In this document: one piece after another, positions 51,747 to 61,860 of the stretch
Position numbering within the stretch: the first letter of the stretch is position 1
Layout of the letters: every line of letters starts with the position of its first letter
Assembly: GCA_030019445.1 (NCBI GenBank)
Contig: JASEEU010000001.1
Location: forward strand, 124,001-188,000
Length of the DNA stretch: 64,000 nt
Origin: Anaerosomatales bacterium
GTDB taxonomy: Bacteria; Actinomycetota; Coriobacteriia; Anaerosomatales; Anaerosomataceae
Direction of reading: 5' to 3'
Made by a program: the position numbers and the translations under genes
Notes under the pieces: model-generated
The model's input: the letters and a program-made list of their open reading frames with translations, nothing else
What the model was told of the DNA's origin: nothing
Database searches by the model: none

Positions 51747-52625
51747 ATGTTCAATCTCCGCTACCATGTCGCGTCGCTCATCGCGGTGTTCCTCGCTTTG
51801 GCGGTGGGGCTCGTGCTCGGCACCGTCGTGGCCGAGGAGGGCACCATCACCGACCAGGGGGCACAGCTCGTCAGCGACCTGCAGAAGCAGTTCGAGGATC
51901 TGCGCCGTGACAACGCCGACCTCCGTGAAGGGCTCGAACTCGACCGGGCCTTCGCGCAGGATGTCGTGCCCCTGCTCATCGAGGAGCGTCTCGCGAGCCA
52001 GACGATCATCGTGCTGGCGAACGCGGGGCGGGTCGACGGGCTCAACGCCACGGTGACCACGATCGAGGAAGCCGGCGGGATACCCGTCGTCGTCACGCTC
52101 GAGCAGCGGGGCTTCGGTCTATCGGCGCTGGCCGATGAGCATCGGACTGCCGTGCTTGACGCGCTCGCGTTCTGGGGGATCGACGGCGACGTGGCCGATG
52201 ACGCCGGTCGTCTCTCGGCGGCGGTGGCCGACACCCTTGCGAACGAGTGGCAGCAGGCCGGACAGCGACCGCTCACAGACGCGCTCGTGCAAGCGCAGGT
52301 CGTCGGCCTGAGCACCGAGACGTTCGGCCCCGCTCGCGGCGTAGTGGTGATGGCGGCCTGGGCGGACGCCGCCGACCCGGTGGCGGTGGGAATCGGTGCG
52401 GCCTTCTCGGACGACGACCTGCCGGTCGTGGCGGTCGAGACGTCAGGGCGCGAGACGGGCGTCGTCACTGCCGCGACCCAGCTGGGTTACTCGGCAGTGG
52501 ATGACATCGGCACGCCGCAGGGCGAGGTGTCCCTCGTGTGGATCCTGTCCGGCGAGACGCGCGGCTACTTCGGTGTGCGGCCTGAGGCGGAGGCGCCCTA
52601 TCCGCAGATGCGGACCGCCGAGTAG
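51747..52625 (+). CDS. mctB: MctB-like protein (DUF3186, Rv1698 family)
   Basis: A 292-residue membrane-anchored protein. The N-terminal helix (YHVASLIAVFLALAVGLVLG) is followed by a coiled coil (QKQFEDLRRDNADLREGLE) and a globular extracytoplasmic domain. In Mycobacterium the member MctB was described as a copper-handling channel; in Corynebacterium the equivalent gene next to SteA (SteB) acts in cell-envelope assembly. Given steA directly before it and envelope genes after it, the second role seems more likely here. Its stop is two bases from the stop of a convergent gene. Confidence 0.82.
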   Translation: MFNLRYHVASLIAVFLALAVGLVLGTVVAEEGTITDQGAQLVSDLQKQFEDLRRDNADLREGLELDRAFAQDVVPLLIEERLASQTIIVLANAGRVDGLNATVTTIEEAGGIPVVVTLEQRGFGLSALADEHRTAVLDALAFWGIDGDVADDAGRLSAAVADTLANEWQQAGQRPLTDALVQAQVVGLSTETFGPARGVVVMAAWADAADPVAVGIGAAFSDDDLPVVAVETSGRETGVVTAATQLGYSAVDDIGTPQGEVSLVWILSGETRGYFGVRPEAEAPYPQMRTAE

Positions 52626-52627
52626 CG

Positions 52628-53302
52628 CTACCGCTCGAACGCGAGCCGGAGCAGCGCCCGGGCGACATGCACGAACTGCCGCCCGCGGTGGGCGAACCCC
52701 GCGGCATCGCGGCCGGTCGCCCGGTGCGTCATCGACGTGGGGACCTCGATGACTCTCAGTCCCTTCCGTGCGGCGCGCACGGACAGCGCGACCTCCACGC
52801 CGTAGCCGAACGCGAAGGGCGTCACCGCACGCCATGCCTGGCGGTTGAGCGCCCGCTGCCCCGAGAGCGGCGCGGTCGTCTCGAGCCCTCGGCCGAGGAC
52901 GCGGATCCCCGAGCGGGCCAGTCCCTTGACGAGGCCGAAGCCCGCCGGCCGTTCCGGACGCGGGAACGTCGCGATCGTCATGTCCGCGGAGCCGTCGAGC
53001 ACGGGGTCGAGCAAGCGCGACGCCTCGCCAGCCGATGCGCCGAGGTCGGCGTCGAGCAGCAACAGCGCGTCCGCGTCCGCCGCGACGGCGAGTCCGACGT
53101 CGAGCGCGCCGCCCTTGCCGAGGCGGCGCGGGGTGGTGACCACCTCGGCGCCCGCCGTGCGCGCCTCGTCAGCGGTGAGATCGGTCGATGCGTCGTCGAC
53201 CACGATGACGCGCGAGATCGCGGGGAGCGCTCGCACCGCGCGGACGGTCGCGCCGACGCGCTCGGCCTCATTGCGGGCGGGTATCAGCGCGACGACGTTC
53301 AC
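52628..53302 (-). CDS. Family 2 glycosyltransferase
   Basis: A GT-A fold transferase of 224 residues. Seen: ALIPARNEAERVGATVRAV, VVDDASTDLT with the nucleotide-binding aspartates, GKGGALDVGLAVA, and LLLLDADLGA (DxD-like). A GQRALNRQAW stretch and a short amphipathic C-terminus follow; no membrane helix is seen, so it resembles UgpA/glucosyl-3-phosphoglycerate or dolichyl-phosphate-sugar synthases only loosely. GTG at 53302 overlaps the murJ stop by 4 bases, so it is the second gene of a minus-strand pair. Confidence 0.88.
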   Translation of the reverse strand: MNVVALIPARNEAERVGATVRAVRALPAISRVIVVDDASTDLTADEARTAGAEVVTTPRRLGKGGALDVGLAVAADADALLLLDADLGASAGEASRLLDPVLDGSADMTIATFPRPERPAGFGLVKGLARSGIRVLGRGLETTAPLSGQRALNRQAWRAVTPFAFGYGVEVALSVRAARKGLRVIEVPTSMTHRATGRDAAGFAHRGRQFVHVARALLRLAFER

Positions 53303-54861
53303 GTCCGCTCCCGTCCCCGCGTCATCCGGGAACGCACGCGGCGGACGATGTCGGCGACTTCGTCCACACCGAGGATGGCCGACATGCCGTACGCGACGAG
53401 CAGGCCGCCGACGCCCGCGAGGAGCAGCTGCAGCAGGAAGCCGAGCGCAAGCGACGCCAATCCTTCCGAGAGGCGCAGTATCCCCCAGGCTGCCGCTGCG
53501 CCTGCCGCCGCCGCGACGAGGATCCGCGCGGTGGTGGCGGCGATGTCGCGCATGCCGAAGGATCCGACGCGACGATGCAGGATCAGCAGCAACACGGCGA
53601 GGTGGCCGAAGAAGAACACGCCGTCCGCGATGGGGATGCCCGTGATGCCGAGGCCGGACCATCCCCCGATACCGGTGGTCAGCACGGCATAGAGCGCGAT
53701 CTGCACGACGCTGGCGCCGATGTTGGTGTACATCGGCGTCTTGGTGTCCTGGAGGGCGTAGAAAGTCTTGAGCACGAACATGTAGCCGGCGAAGAAGAAG
53801 AGACCGAGTGCCCACCACGTGAGCACGCCGGCGACGACCGGGACGTCAGCGGCAGTGAAGCGTCCTGCCCGGTACAGCGTGATGATCGGCGTGGCGAGCA
53901 CCGCGAGGAGCGCGGCGAGGGGGATGATGAGCGCGGCGGTGGCGCGGAACCCGCGCGAGAACATCGAGCGGAACCCGCCCCAGTCCTCGGCGTTCGCGCG
54001 CTGCGCCAGCTCCGGGAAGAGCGCTGTCGCGAGCGCCACGGCGAAGATGCCGTAGGGAAGCTGGTAGAACTGCCACGCGTAGCGCAGCGCAGCCTGACCG
54101 CCCGGGCCGGTGGCGACCGCGAAGTTCGTGCGGAACGTGATGGTCACAAGGTTGGTGATCACATAGATGAGCGTGGGACCCATCTTGGCCGCGACCTTCC
54201 GAAGCCCCGGATGTCGCCAGTCGATCCGCGGGGTCCAGTGGACGCCGAGCTTGACCAGGCTCGGGATCTGGACGAGCGCCATGACGAGCACGCCGAGGGT
54301 CGTGCCGACGGCGAGTCCGGTGATCGCGAGATCAGGGTCGCTGTCGCGGAACGGGACGTAGAAGCCGAGCAGCGTCACCGTCACGACGAGGTTGTTGAAG
54401 ATGGGCGCGATAGCGGGGGCGAGGAATCGGCGATAGGAGTTGAGCACGCCGGTGAAGACGAGCCCCGCCGCATAGAAGACGATCTGCACGGCGAAGAAGC
54501 GGAACAGGTGGATGGCGAGCTCGGCACGCTCGGCAGAGATCGTGAGCGTCTGGGAGCGCACGAACGGCTCCGGGAACAAGGTAGCCAGGAACGCGACCAC
54601 GCCGAGGCCGAGCACCATGATGTTGAGCACGTAGCTGCCGAAGCGCCATGCCTCGGCATCGCCATGCTTCTGCAGCTGCTCCATGAACAACGGGATGAAC
54701 ACCGAGGAGAGGACTCCCCCTGCGAGCAGCTCGAAGATCATGTTCGGCAGGTTGTTGGCGATGTCGTACGAGTCGGCCACGACGGTGACGCCGAGGGCGA
54801 ACGCCATCGCCCACGTGCGGATGAATCCCGTCACGCGCGAGATGGCGGTGGAGACCGACAT
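53299..54861 (-). CDS. murJ: Lipid II flippase MurJ (MviN)
   Basis: MOP-superfamily membrane protein of at least 520 residues with about 14 helices. Seen: SRVTGFIRTWAMAFALG, NLPNMIFELLAGGVLSSVFI, YAAGLVFTGVLNSYRRFLAP, and YQLPYGIFAVALATALFPEL. It flips the peptidoglycan precursor. ATG 54861 has no RBS. A strong AAGGAGG (54902-54908) sits upstream and is followed only by ATC at 54897 in frame; starting there adds ISTPSVARSTAS, the kind of extension MurJ relatives have. The true start may therefore be a rare ATC codon. Confidence 0.93.
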   Translation of the reverse strand: MSVSTAISRVTGFIRTWAMAFALGVTVVADSYDIANNLPNMIFELLAGGVLSSVFIPLFMEQLQKHGDAEAWRFGSYVLNIMVLGLGVVAFLATLFPEPFVRSQTLTISAERAELAIHLFRFFAVQIVFYAAGLVFTGVLNSYRRFLAPAIAPIFNNLVVTVTLLGFYVPFRDSDPDLAITGLAVGTTLGVLVMALVQIPSLVKLGVHWTPRIDWRHPGLRKVAAKMGPTLIYVITNLVTITFRTNFAVATGPGGQAALRYAWQFYQLPYGIFAVALATALFPELAQRANAEDWGGFRSMFSRGFRATAALIIPLAALLAVLATPIITLYRAGRFTAADVPVVAGVLTWWALGLFFFAGYMFVLKTFYALQDTKTPMYTNIGASVVQIALYAVLTTGIGGWSGLGITGIPIADGVFFFGHLAVLLLILHRRVGSFGMRDIAATTARILVAAAAGAAAAWGILRLSEGLASLALGFLLQLLLAGVGGLLVAYGMSAILGVDEVADIVRRVRSRMTRGRERT

Positions 54862-54926
54862 GGACGCCGTCGATCGTGCTACCGATGGGGTGCTGATGAC
54901 GCCTCCTTGGCCGTGGTACGGCTCTC

Positions 54927-54932
54927 AGTGTA
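54927..54932 (-). promoter_or_regulatory. -10 box of the murJ-GT2 transcript
   Basis: TACACT on the minus strand; transcription would begin near 54920, giving a leader of about 20 bases that contains AAGGAGG. This makes a start at 54861 improbable. Confidence 0.55.
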
Positions 54933-54982
54933 GCGAAGCGACGGCCCGGTGACCGCACTCCTGCGGCGCCGTCGGCATCCGG

Positions 54983-54988
54983 TATACT
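54983..54988 (+). promoter_or_regulatory. -10 box of the envelope-gene operon
   Basis: TATACT within TCCGGTATACT, diverging from the murJ promoter 50 bases away. The roughly 90-base leader contains a GC-rich hairpin (CGCCCG, GTC, CGGGCG, near 55024-55038). Confidence 0.5.
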
Positions 54989-55079
54989 TCTCCACGGGCA
55001 TCTCGCGCCCGGGCGATGTGTCACGCCCGGTCCGGGCGCATCCCCGAGCGGAACGCCGTCGACGCGGTCGGAGTCTGTC

Positions 55080-56813
55080 ATGTCTGCCGAGAGGAGCACC
55101 GTGCGCCGTCTGACGCTCTTGCTCGTGGCGCTGCTCTCGGCATCCGTATGGTCTCCCGCTCTGGCTGCCGGCGCGCCGGGTGGCGAGCGGGGCTTGACCC
55201 TCGTGATCCTCCCTTCCTCCACGTGGCGCGACGTGGCGGCTGGTAGCGAGCCCGCGTTCGCGTCCCTCGCCCAACGGGGGGTCGTCGGGTCGGTCGTCTT
55301 CGGCGCCCGGAACGGCACCGACTTCCAGACCGCGTTCGATCCCGTGCTGGACGCGCTCGGCGAGCATGGCGGCGCCATCGTCGACCTGAGCGAGGCGGAT
55401 GCGCAGCGCGTCGGGGGGTATCTCGATGAGCTGGAGGCGATCGGCCGCCTGCTCGTGGTCGCCCGGCCGGCGCACGCGAGCGAGGGACTCGCTCCGTTCG
55501 TGCTCGTCGACGGAGAGCGGATGGGCGTCGCATACACATCGGCGACTCGTCGCGAGGGACTCGTGACGCCCGGGGCGCTCGGCGAGACCGCGATGAGCCT
55601 GCTCACCGGATCCGGTTCCGACGAGTATCCGCATGCCATCGTCGCGCGCGACGCCGATGACCCCGTCGAGACGATGCTGGCCGAGGAGCGACGTCTGCTG
55701 GCCGTCCGCGGCCATCAGCTCGACTTCCAGATCGCGTTCGCATCGTTCGCGGTGCTCGCGGCGCTCTGGGCCGCGGCGCTGCTGGTCTGGGGCCGGCGTC
55801 GACCGCTGCGCGCCTGGATGGTGACCGCGGTGCGGGCCATCATGCTCGCCGCGATCAGCATGCCTGCCGGCTCCTGGATAGCCGCGGCTCTCGTGCGCTG
55901 GCCCGAGACGAGCATGGAGGTCCTCATCGGCGCCAGCGTCGCGAGCGTCGGCGTGTTCGCTGCGGCCGTCGCGTGCTGGAGGCGGTGGGGCCTGGTCGAA
56001 GCGGCTGGCGGCGTCGGAGCGCTGACGGTGCTCCTGATCGCGGTCGACGGCCTGGCGGGCGCACCGCTCTCGCACATCGGGCTGTTCGGCTACTCACCGC
56101 TGTTCGGCGCACGGTTCTACGGGCTCGGGAACGAGGCTGCCGGCCTGATGGTCGGCGGAGCGTTGCTCGCGGTGGGTGCCGCGGCGGAGCGCTGGCCGGG
56201 ATCGGGTCGCTGGCTTGCCGGCATCGTCGGAGCGCCGACGGTCGCCGTCCTGGCCCTGCCGACGATCGGTGCCAACGTCGGTGTCCTCGGGTGGGGGAGC
56301 GTGGCGTTCGTGGCGCAGTGGGCGTATCTCGAGCGGCGGCGCGTGTCGTGGAAGGTCGTGCTCGGCATCGGCGTGTTCGTCGTGGCGGCGCTCGGCGCGC
56401 TCGCGTGGATCGACTACAGCTCGGGCGAGCCGTCGCATCTGGGGCAGCTCGTCGCGGCGGTCGCCGATGAGGGCATCGGCGCGTTCATCGCCATCGTCGT
56501 GAGCAAGACGGCGCTCAACCTCACCACGCTCATGGCGACGCCGCTGCCGATCATCGTACTGCCGCTGGTCGTCGTGGTCGCGCGCGCCGTCTGGGGTCAC
56601 CGCGGCGCCGCCGGGCGTGCCGCGGCACGACACCGGGGGATGGCGAGCGCTGTGGCGGCCGGCCTCGTGGCCGGCCTCGTTGCCGCGGTGACCGAGGACA
56701 GCGGCGTGACCATCACCGGGCTCGCGTTGCTCGCTCCGGGTCTGACGATGCTCGGCGAGGCGCTGTCTCAGACGGCGGGCTCTCGGACTGAGGAGGCCGT
56801 TCATGACTCGTGA
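55080..56813 (+). CDS. Polytopic membrane protein with degenerate alkaline-phosphatase-like N-terminal domain
   Basis: A 577-residue protein not assigned to a named family. A signal peptide (to about residue 29, SPALAAG) is followed by an extracytoplasmic domain of about 180 residues. Its pieces GLTLVILPSSTWRDV, FASLAQRGVVG and SATRREGLVTPGALGETA resemble the first strand and the final segment of alkaline-phosphatase/sulfatase-like domains, but the metal-binding Asp and His residues are missing. About ten membrane helices follow, with the conserved-looking GARFYGLGNEAAG near 343. ATG 55080 has GGAG upstream; GTG 55101 with GAGGAG is also possible. Envelope polymer work is inferred from neighbours. 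Confidence 0.7.
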   Translation: MSAERSTVRRLTLLLVALLSASVWSPALAAGAPGGERGLTLVILPSSTWRDVAAGSEPAFASLAQRGVVGSVVFGARNGTDFQTAFDPVLDALGEHGGAIVDLSEADAQRVGGYLDELEAIGRLLVVARPAHASEGLAPFVLVDGERMGVAYTSATRREGLVTPGALGETAMSLLTGSGSDEYPHAIVARDADDPVETMLAEERRLLAVRGHQLDFQIAFASFAVLAALWAAALLVWGRRRPLRAWMVTAVRAIMLAAISMPAGSWIAAALVRWPETSMEVLIGASVASVGVFAAAVACWRRWGLVEAAGGVGALTVLLIAVDGLAGAPLSHIGLFGYSPLFGARFYGLGNEAAGLMVGGALLAVGAAAERWPGSGRWLAGIVGAPTVAVLALPTIGANVGVLGWGSVAFVAQWAYLERRRVSWKVVLGIGVFVVAALGALAWIDYSSGEPSHLGQLVAAVADEGIGAFIAIVVSKTALNLTTLMATPLPIIVLPLVVVVARAVWGHRGAAGRAAARHRGMASAVAAGLVAGLVAAVTEDSGVTITGLALLAPGLTMLGEALSQTAGSRTEEAVHDS

Positions 56814-57909
56814 GATCGCCTACGCGATCGCTCTCGGCGCCCCGCTGCTGGGCGGCGTGCTGTTTCCTGTCGTCGCGATGCGGGCGCTCGTCCACGCGCT
56901 CGAGCGTTCCTCTGTGAGGGTGGTCAACTACCGTGGCGTGTCGCTGCCGGTCGGGCTCGGCATCGTGTGGGTGGTGTGGGTGCTCGGCCTGCTGACGGCG
57001 TCGACCGCCGTCACGGCGTGGCGCGCGCTCGTTCCCGAGACCGGTGGCGCGGGCGAGCTCCTCTACAGCGGCTACCTGAGCGTCGCGCTCGGCTCGGTCC
57101 CGGCGCTGCTCACGCTGGCCGCGTTCGCGCTCGGTGCGTTCGATGACGTGTTCGGCGCCGCTGCCGAGAAGGGCTTCTCCGGTCATGTCAGGGCGCTCCT
57201 CGGCGGGCGCCTGACGACGGGCATGCTCAAGCTGCTCGGTATCGGCCTGGCGTCCCTCGTAGCCGCACTGACACGCACCACCGGCTGGCGTGTGTGGGAT
57301 GCCGACGGCCCGCTGTCGGCAGGGTCGGGGATGTTCTTCGCGACCTGGTCCGGCTCCGCGCTCGTCATCGCGCTCATGGCCAACCTGGTCAATCTGCTCG
57401 ACCTGCGACCCGGTCGGGCGCTCAAGGGGTACGTGGCGCTCGTGACGCCCGCGGTGCTCCTGCTGCCGGCCGGGGTTCGCGCGGTCATCGATCCGCAGCT
57501 GGATCTGCTCGGTGCCGCCGCGCTCACGTCGCTCGATCAGGCCGTGCTGACGGTCGCGCTGGCGCTGGTCTTCCTCGGGCCGGTGTCGGCGGTGTGGCGG
57601 TTCGATCTGGGCGAGCGCGCGATGCTCGGCGACGCGGGATCGAACGCCGCCGGGGCCGTGGCGGGGTGGCTGTACGCGCTGGTGCTCCCGCCGGTGGGGC
57701 TCGGGATCGCGGTACTGCTGCTGGGGCTCGCGAACGTCACGTCTGAGCGGGTGTCCTTCTCGGCGGTGATCGAGCGTGTCACGGTGCTGCGCTGGCTCGA
57801 TGGTCTCGGCAGGCGTGTCGACGCGCCGCACGAGGCGGCGTCGGGACCCCACAGCGTCGGTGAGTCACGGTATGATGCCGGAGAGAGCCGAGACGACAGG
57901 GAGGCGTGA
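56803..57909 (+). CDS. MraY/WecA-like glycosyltransferase family 4 membrane protein
   Basis: A 368-residue polytopic protein. Three hallmarks of polyprenyl-phosphate GlcNAc/MurNAc transferases can be seen: [10 protein letters not shown] (42-51), an FDDVFG aspartate pair (113-118), and [20 protein letters not shown] (191-210) plus AMLGDAGSN (273-281). The FDD segment lacks the usual DDxxD/N completeness, and the histidine-rich HxHH region is absent, so activity is uncertain. It overlaps the preceding membrane gene by 11 bases and has GAGGAGG before ATG. A lipid-linked sugar step for a secondary envelope polymer is a reasonable inference. Confidence 0.78.
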   Translation: MTREIAYAIALGAPLLGGVLFPVVAMRALVHALERSSVRVVNYRGVSLPVGLGIVWVVWVLGLLTASTAVTAWRALVPETGGAGELLYSGYLSVALGSVPALLTLAAFALGAFDDVFGAAAEKGFSGHVRALLGGRLTTGMLKLLGIGLASLVAALTRTTGWRVWDADGPLSAGSGMFFATWSGSALVIALMANLVNLLDLRPGRALKGYVALVTPAVLLLPAGVRAVIDPQLDLLGAAALTSLDQAVLTVALALVFLGPVSAVWRFDLGERAMLGDAGSNAAGAVAGWLYALVLPPVGLGIAVLLLGLANVTSERVSFSAVIERVTVLRWLDGLGRRVDAPHEAASGPHSVGESRYDAGESRDDREA

Positions 57910-57917
57910 TCGAGAGC

Positions 57918-59531
<1,614 letters not shown>

Positions 59532-59535
59532 GGAC

Positions 59536-60645
59536 GTGACCGCGCCGGTCGTGCAGACGTTCCTCGAGCTCGTCCGGATCGACAGTCCCACCGGCAGCGA
59601 GCTGGGCGTCGCGCGCTACGCGGCCGACCGGCTCGCGGCGCTCGGCTTCGACGTGCAGGTTGACGACACCGCCACAGAGACCGGATCGAACACCGGCAAC
59701 GTCGTCGCGACGTTGCCGGGGACCGCGGACGGCAGGAGCGTCGCGTTCTCGGCGCACATGGACTGCGTGAGCCCGTGCGAGGGCATAGAACCCGTCATCG
59801 AGGACGGCGTCGTGCGGTCTGCGGGCGACACCGTTCTCGGCGCTGACGACAAGGCGGGCATCGCCGCCATCATCGAAGGGATGGCGGCCGTGATCGAGGC
59901 CGGGACGCCTCGGCCAGACGTCCGCGTCGTCCTGACGGTGGCCGAGGAGGCCGGGCTTCGGGGCGCCAAGGCGCTTGCTCCCGAGAGTTGCCGGGCGGAC
60001 CTGTGCCTCGTGCTCGACGCGGACGGCCCGGTGGGCGGCATCGTCACCGCGGCGCCGACGCACCACACCTTCATCGCGCGCTTCACGGGCGCTGCCGCAC
60101 ACGCCGGCGTGGAGCCCGAGAAGGGCGTCTCGGCCATCGAGATGGCATCGGCGGCCGTGTGCCGCATGGAGCTCGGAAGGCTCGATGCCGAGACGACCGC
60201 CAACATCGGCACCATCCGCGGCGGAACGGCCACGAACGTCGTCGCCCCCACGTGCGTCGTCACGGGTGAGTGCCGATCGCTGGACACCGGGCGCGTCGAG
60301 GCGGTCCGTGCGTCGCTCGACGCCGCGCTCCGCGGCGCCGCCAACGAGGCAGGCGGCGAGGTCGAGGTGACGTGGACGCTCGAGTACCGCGGCTTCCGAT
60401 TCGCCGATGACGCCGCCGAGGTGGCGATCGTGAAGGACGCCTGCCGCTCGATCGGCGTCGAGCCTCGGACGTTCGCGACCGGCGGGGGGAGCGACGGCAG
60501 CATCTTCGCGGGGCATGGCGTGCGGACGCTCGTGCTCTCCTCGGGCATGACGTCGGTGCACAGCATCGATGAGCGCATCGCCGTCGAGGACATGGAGCGC
60601 CTCGCGTCGCTCGTCGGCGCGGTCCTCGCCCACGCGGTGGAGTGA
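59536..60645 (+). CDS. M20 family metallopeptidase (PepT-like)
   Basis: A 369-residue di-zinc peptidase or deacylase. Seen: FSAHMDCVSPCEG (first metal site), VLGADDKAGIAAIIEGM, TVAEEAGLRGAKAL with the catalytic glutamates, a dimerisation domain (FTGAAAHAGVEPEKGVSAIE), and a final TSVHSIDERIAVEDM histidine. Closest in pattern to tripeptidase T-like proteins. GTG 59536 follows pyrG by 4 bases and has AGGGA; the frame from 59218 is a shadow in pyrG. Substrate not determinable. Confidence 0.9.
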   Translation: MTAPVVQTFLELVRIDSPTGSELGVARYAADRLAALGFDVQVDDTATETGSNTGNVVATLPGTADGRSVAFSAHMDCVSPCEGIEPVIEDGVVRSAGDTVLGADDKAGIAAIIEGMAAVIEAGTPRPDVRVVLTVAEEAGLRGAKALAPESCRADLCLVLDADGPVGGIVTAAPTHHTFIARFTGAAAHAGVEPEKGVSAIEMASAAVCRMELGRLDAETTANIGTIRGGTATNVVAPTCVVTGECRSLDTGRVEAVRASLDAALRGAANEAGGEVEVTWTLEYRGFRFADDAAEVAIVKDACRSIGVEPRTFATGGGSDGSIFAGHGVRTLVLSSGMTSVHSIDERIAVEDMERLASLVGAVLAHAVE

Positions 60646-60648
60646 ACG

Positions 60649-61716
60649 ATGCGTCTCGTCCAGGCGACCGTGACGGCGGTGAGCGACCTCGGCGACACCC
60701 AGCGCCTGACGCTTGAGGGCGATGCGCGGGTCCCCTCGGCTCCCGCGATCTGCTATCCCGTGCTGACAGGGCGCTGCTTGGTCGGCGACCGCGTCGTCGT
60801 CAACACCACGGCGGTCGATCTGGGGCTCGGCACCGGCGGCGCGCACTTCGTCGTCGCGCGCATCGCTCCCGGCGAGCTGTATGAGGCCGCGTCGGGCGGG
60901 CACATCATGAAGCTGCGCTACACGCCGCTGCAGCACGACGTGCTCGCGGTGGAGGAGCCGGCAAGTCCGGACCACGACGTTCTGGCGGCGCCGACAGACC
61001 TGGACGGGACTCCGGTGGTCTGCTGCGGCCTGCACAGCCAGGTGCTGCCGGTGGCGGCCGCGTTCAAGGAGCGGCGCCCTGATGCGCGCCTGGCATATGT
61101 CATGACCGATGAAGCCGCCCTGCCGCTCGCCGTCTCGCGTGTCGTGGCCGAGATGCGCGCTGCCGGACTGATCGACGTCAGCTACACGTGCGGGCAGGCG
61201 TTCGGGGGCGAAGTGGAGGCGGTGACGCTGCACTCGGCGCTGATCGCTGCGAGGATCGTGAGCGACGCCGACGTCATCGTGGTCTCGATCGGACCCGGCA
61301 ACGTCGGCACGGCGACAGCGTTCGGTCACACCGGCGTCGCGCAGGCTGAGGCGATCAACGCCGTCGCGGCGCTGTCCGGGACCCCCGTTGCGGTGCTGCG
61401 CATGTCATTCGCGGACGCGCGACCGGAGCACCGGGGCCTCAGCCACCATACGGTCACCGCGCTCGGGCGCGTCGCGCTCGCCGCGGCCGACGTGCCGGTG
61501 CCCACCCTCCCGGCGCAGCACGCCACGCCGCTCGAGGACGCGCTGCGGACGAGCGGGATCTTCGACCGCCACAGACGACACGACGTCCCGGTGCCGCGCC
61601 TGCCGGACACCCGCGGCATCGAGATGCGCTCGATGGGGCGCTCGGCGGACGATGATCCGGCGTTCTTCGAGGCCGCGGCCGCTGCGGGGTACCTGGCAAC
61701 AGACATTCTCGGCTGA
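60649..61716 (+). CDS. DUF3866 family protein
   Basis: A 355-residue cytosolic protein of unknown function found in many actinobacteria and Firmicutes. It begins with a beta-rich half (CYPVLTGRCLVGDRVVVNTT, HIMKLRYTPLQHDVLAVEEP), and the second half is Rossmann-like (PVVCCGLHSQVLPVAAAFKE, DADVIVVSIGPGNVGTATAF, RMSFADARPEHRGLSHHTVTA in pieces). It lies 3 bases after the M20 peptidase, so the two are probably cotranslated. No catalytic role is known to me. Confidence 0.82.
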   Translation: MRLVQATVTAVSDLGDTQRLTLEGDARVPSAPAICYPVLTGRCLVGDRVVVNTTAVDLGLGTGGAHFVVARIAPGELYEAASGGHIMKLRYTPLQHDVLAVEEPASPDHDVLAAPTDLDGTPVVCCGLHSQVLPVAAAFKERRPDARLAYVMTDEAALPLAVSRVVAEMRAAGLIDVSYTCGQAFGGEVEAVTLHSALIAARIVSDADVIVVSIGPGNVGTATAFGHTGVAQAEAINAVAALSGTPVAVLRMSFADARPEHRGLSHHTVTALGRVALAAADVPVPTLPAQHATPLEDALRTSGIFDRHRRHDVPVPRLPDTRGIEMRSMGRSADDDPAFFEAAAAAGYLATDILG

Positions 61717-61727
61717 ACCGACGATGC

Positions 61728-61755
61728 TTGCGCGGCCGGTCCCATGAGATACACT
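61728..61755 (+). promoter_or_regulatory. Promoter of ald
   Basis: TTGCGC and TACACT are separated by 16 bases, the best -35/-10 pair among the vegetative promoters here apart from pilM. A leader of about 100 bases precedes the ald GTG. Confidence 0.55.
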
Positions 61756-61860
61756 TGGTGGGGCCGATGTGCGCTTCTCTATACGAACACTCGGCCAGAT
61801 GCGTGCTCACGCTATGCATGAGCACTGGCGGACGCATCCAAACCAGCGAGAGGAGTGCAC

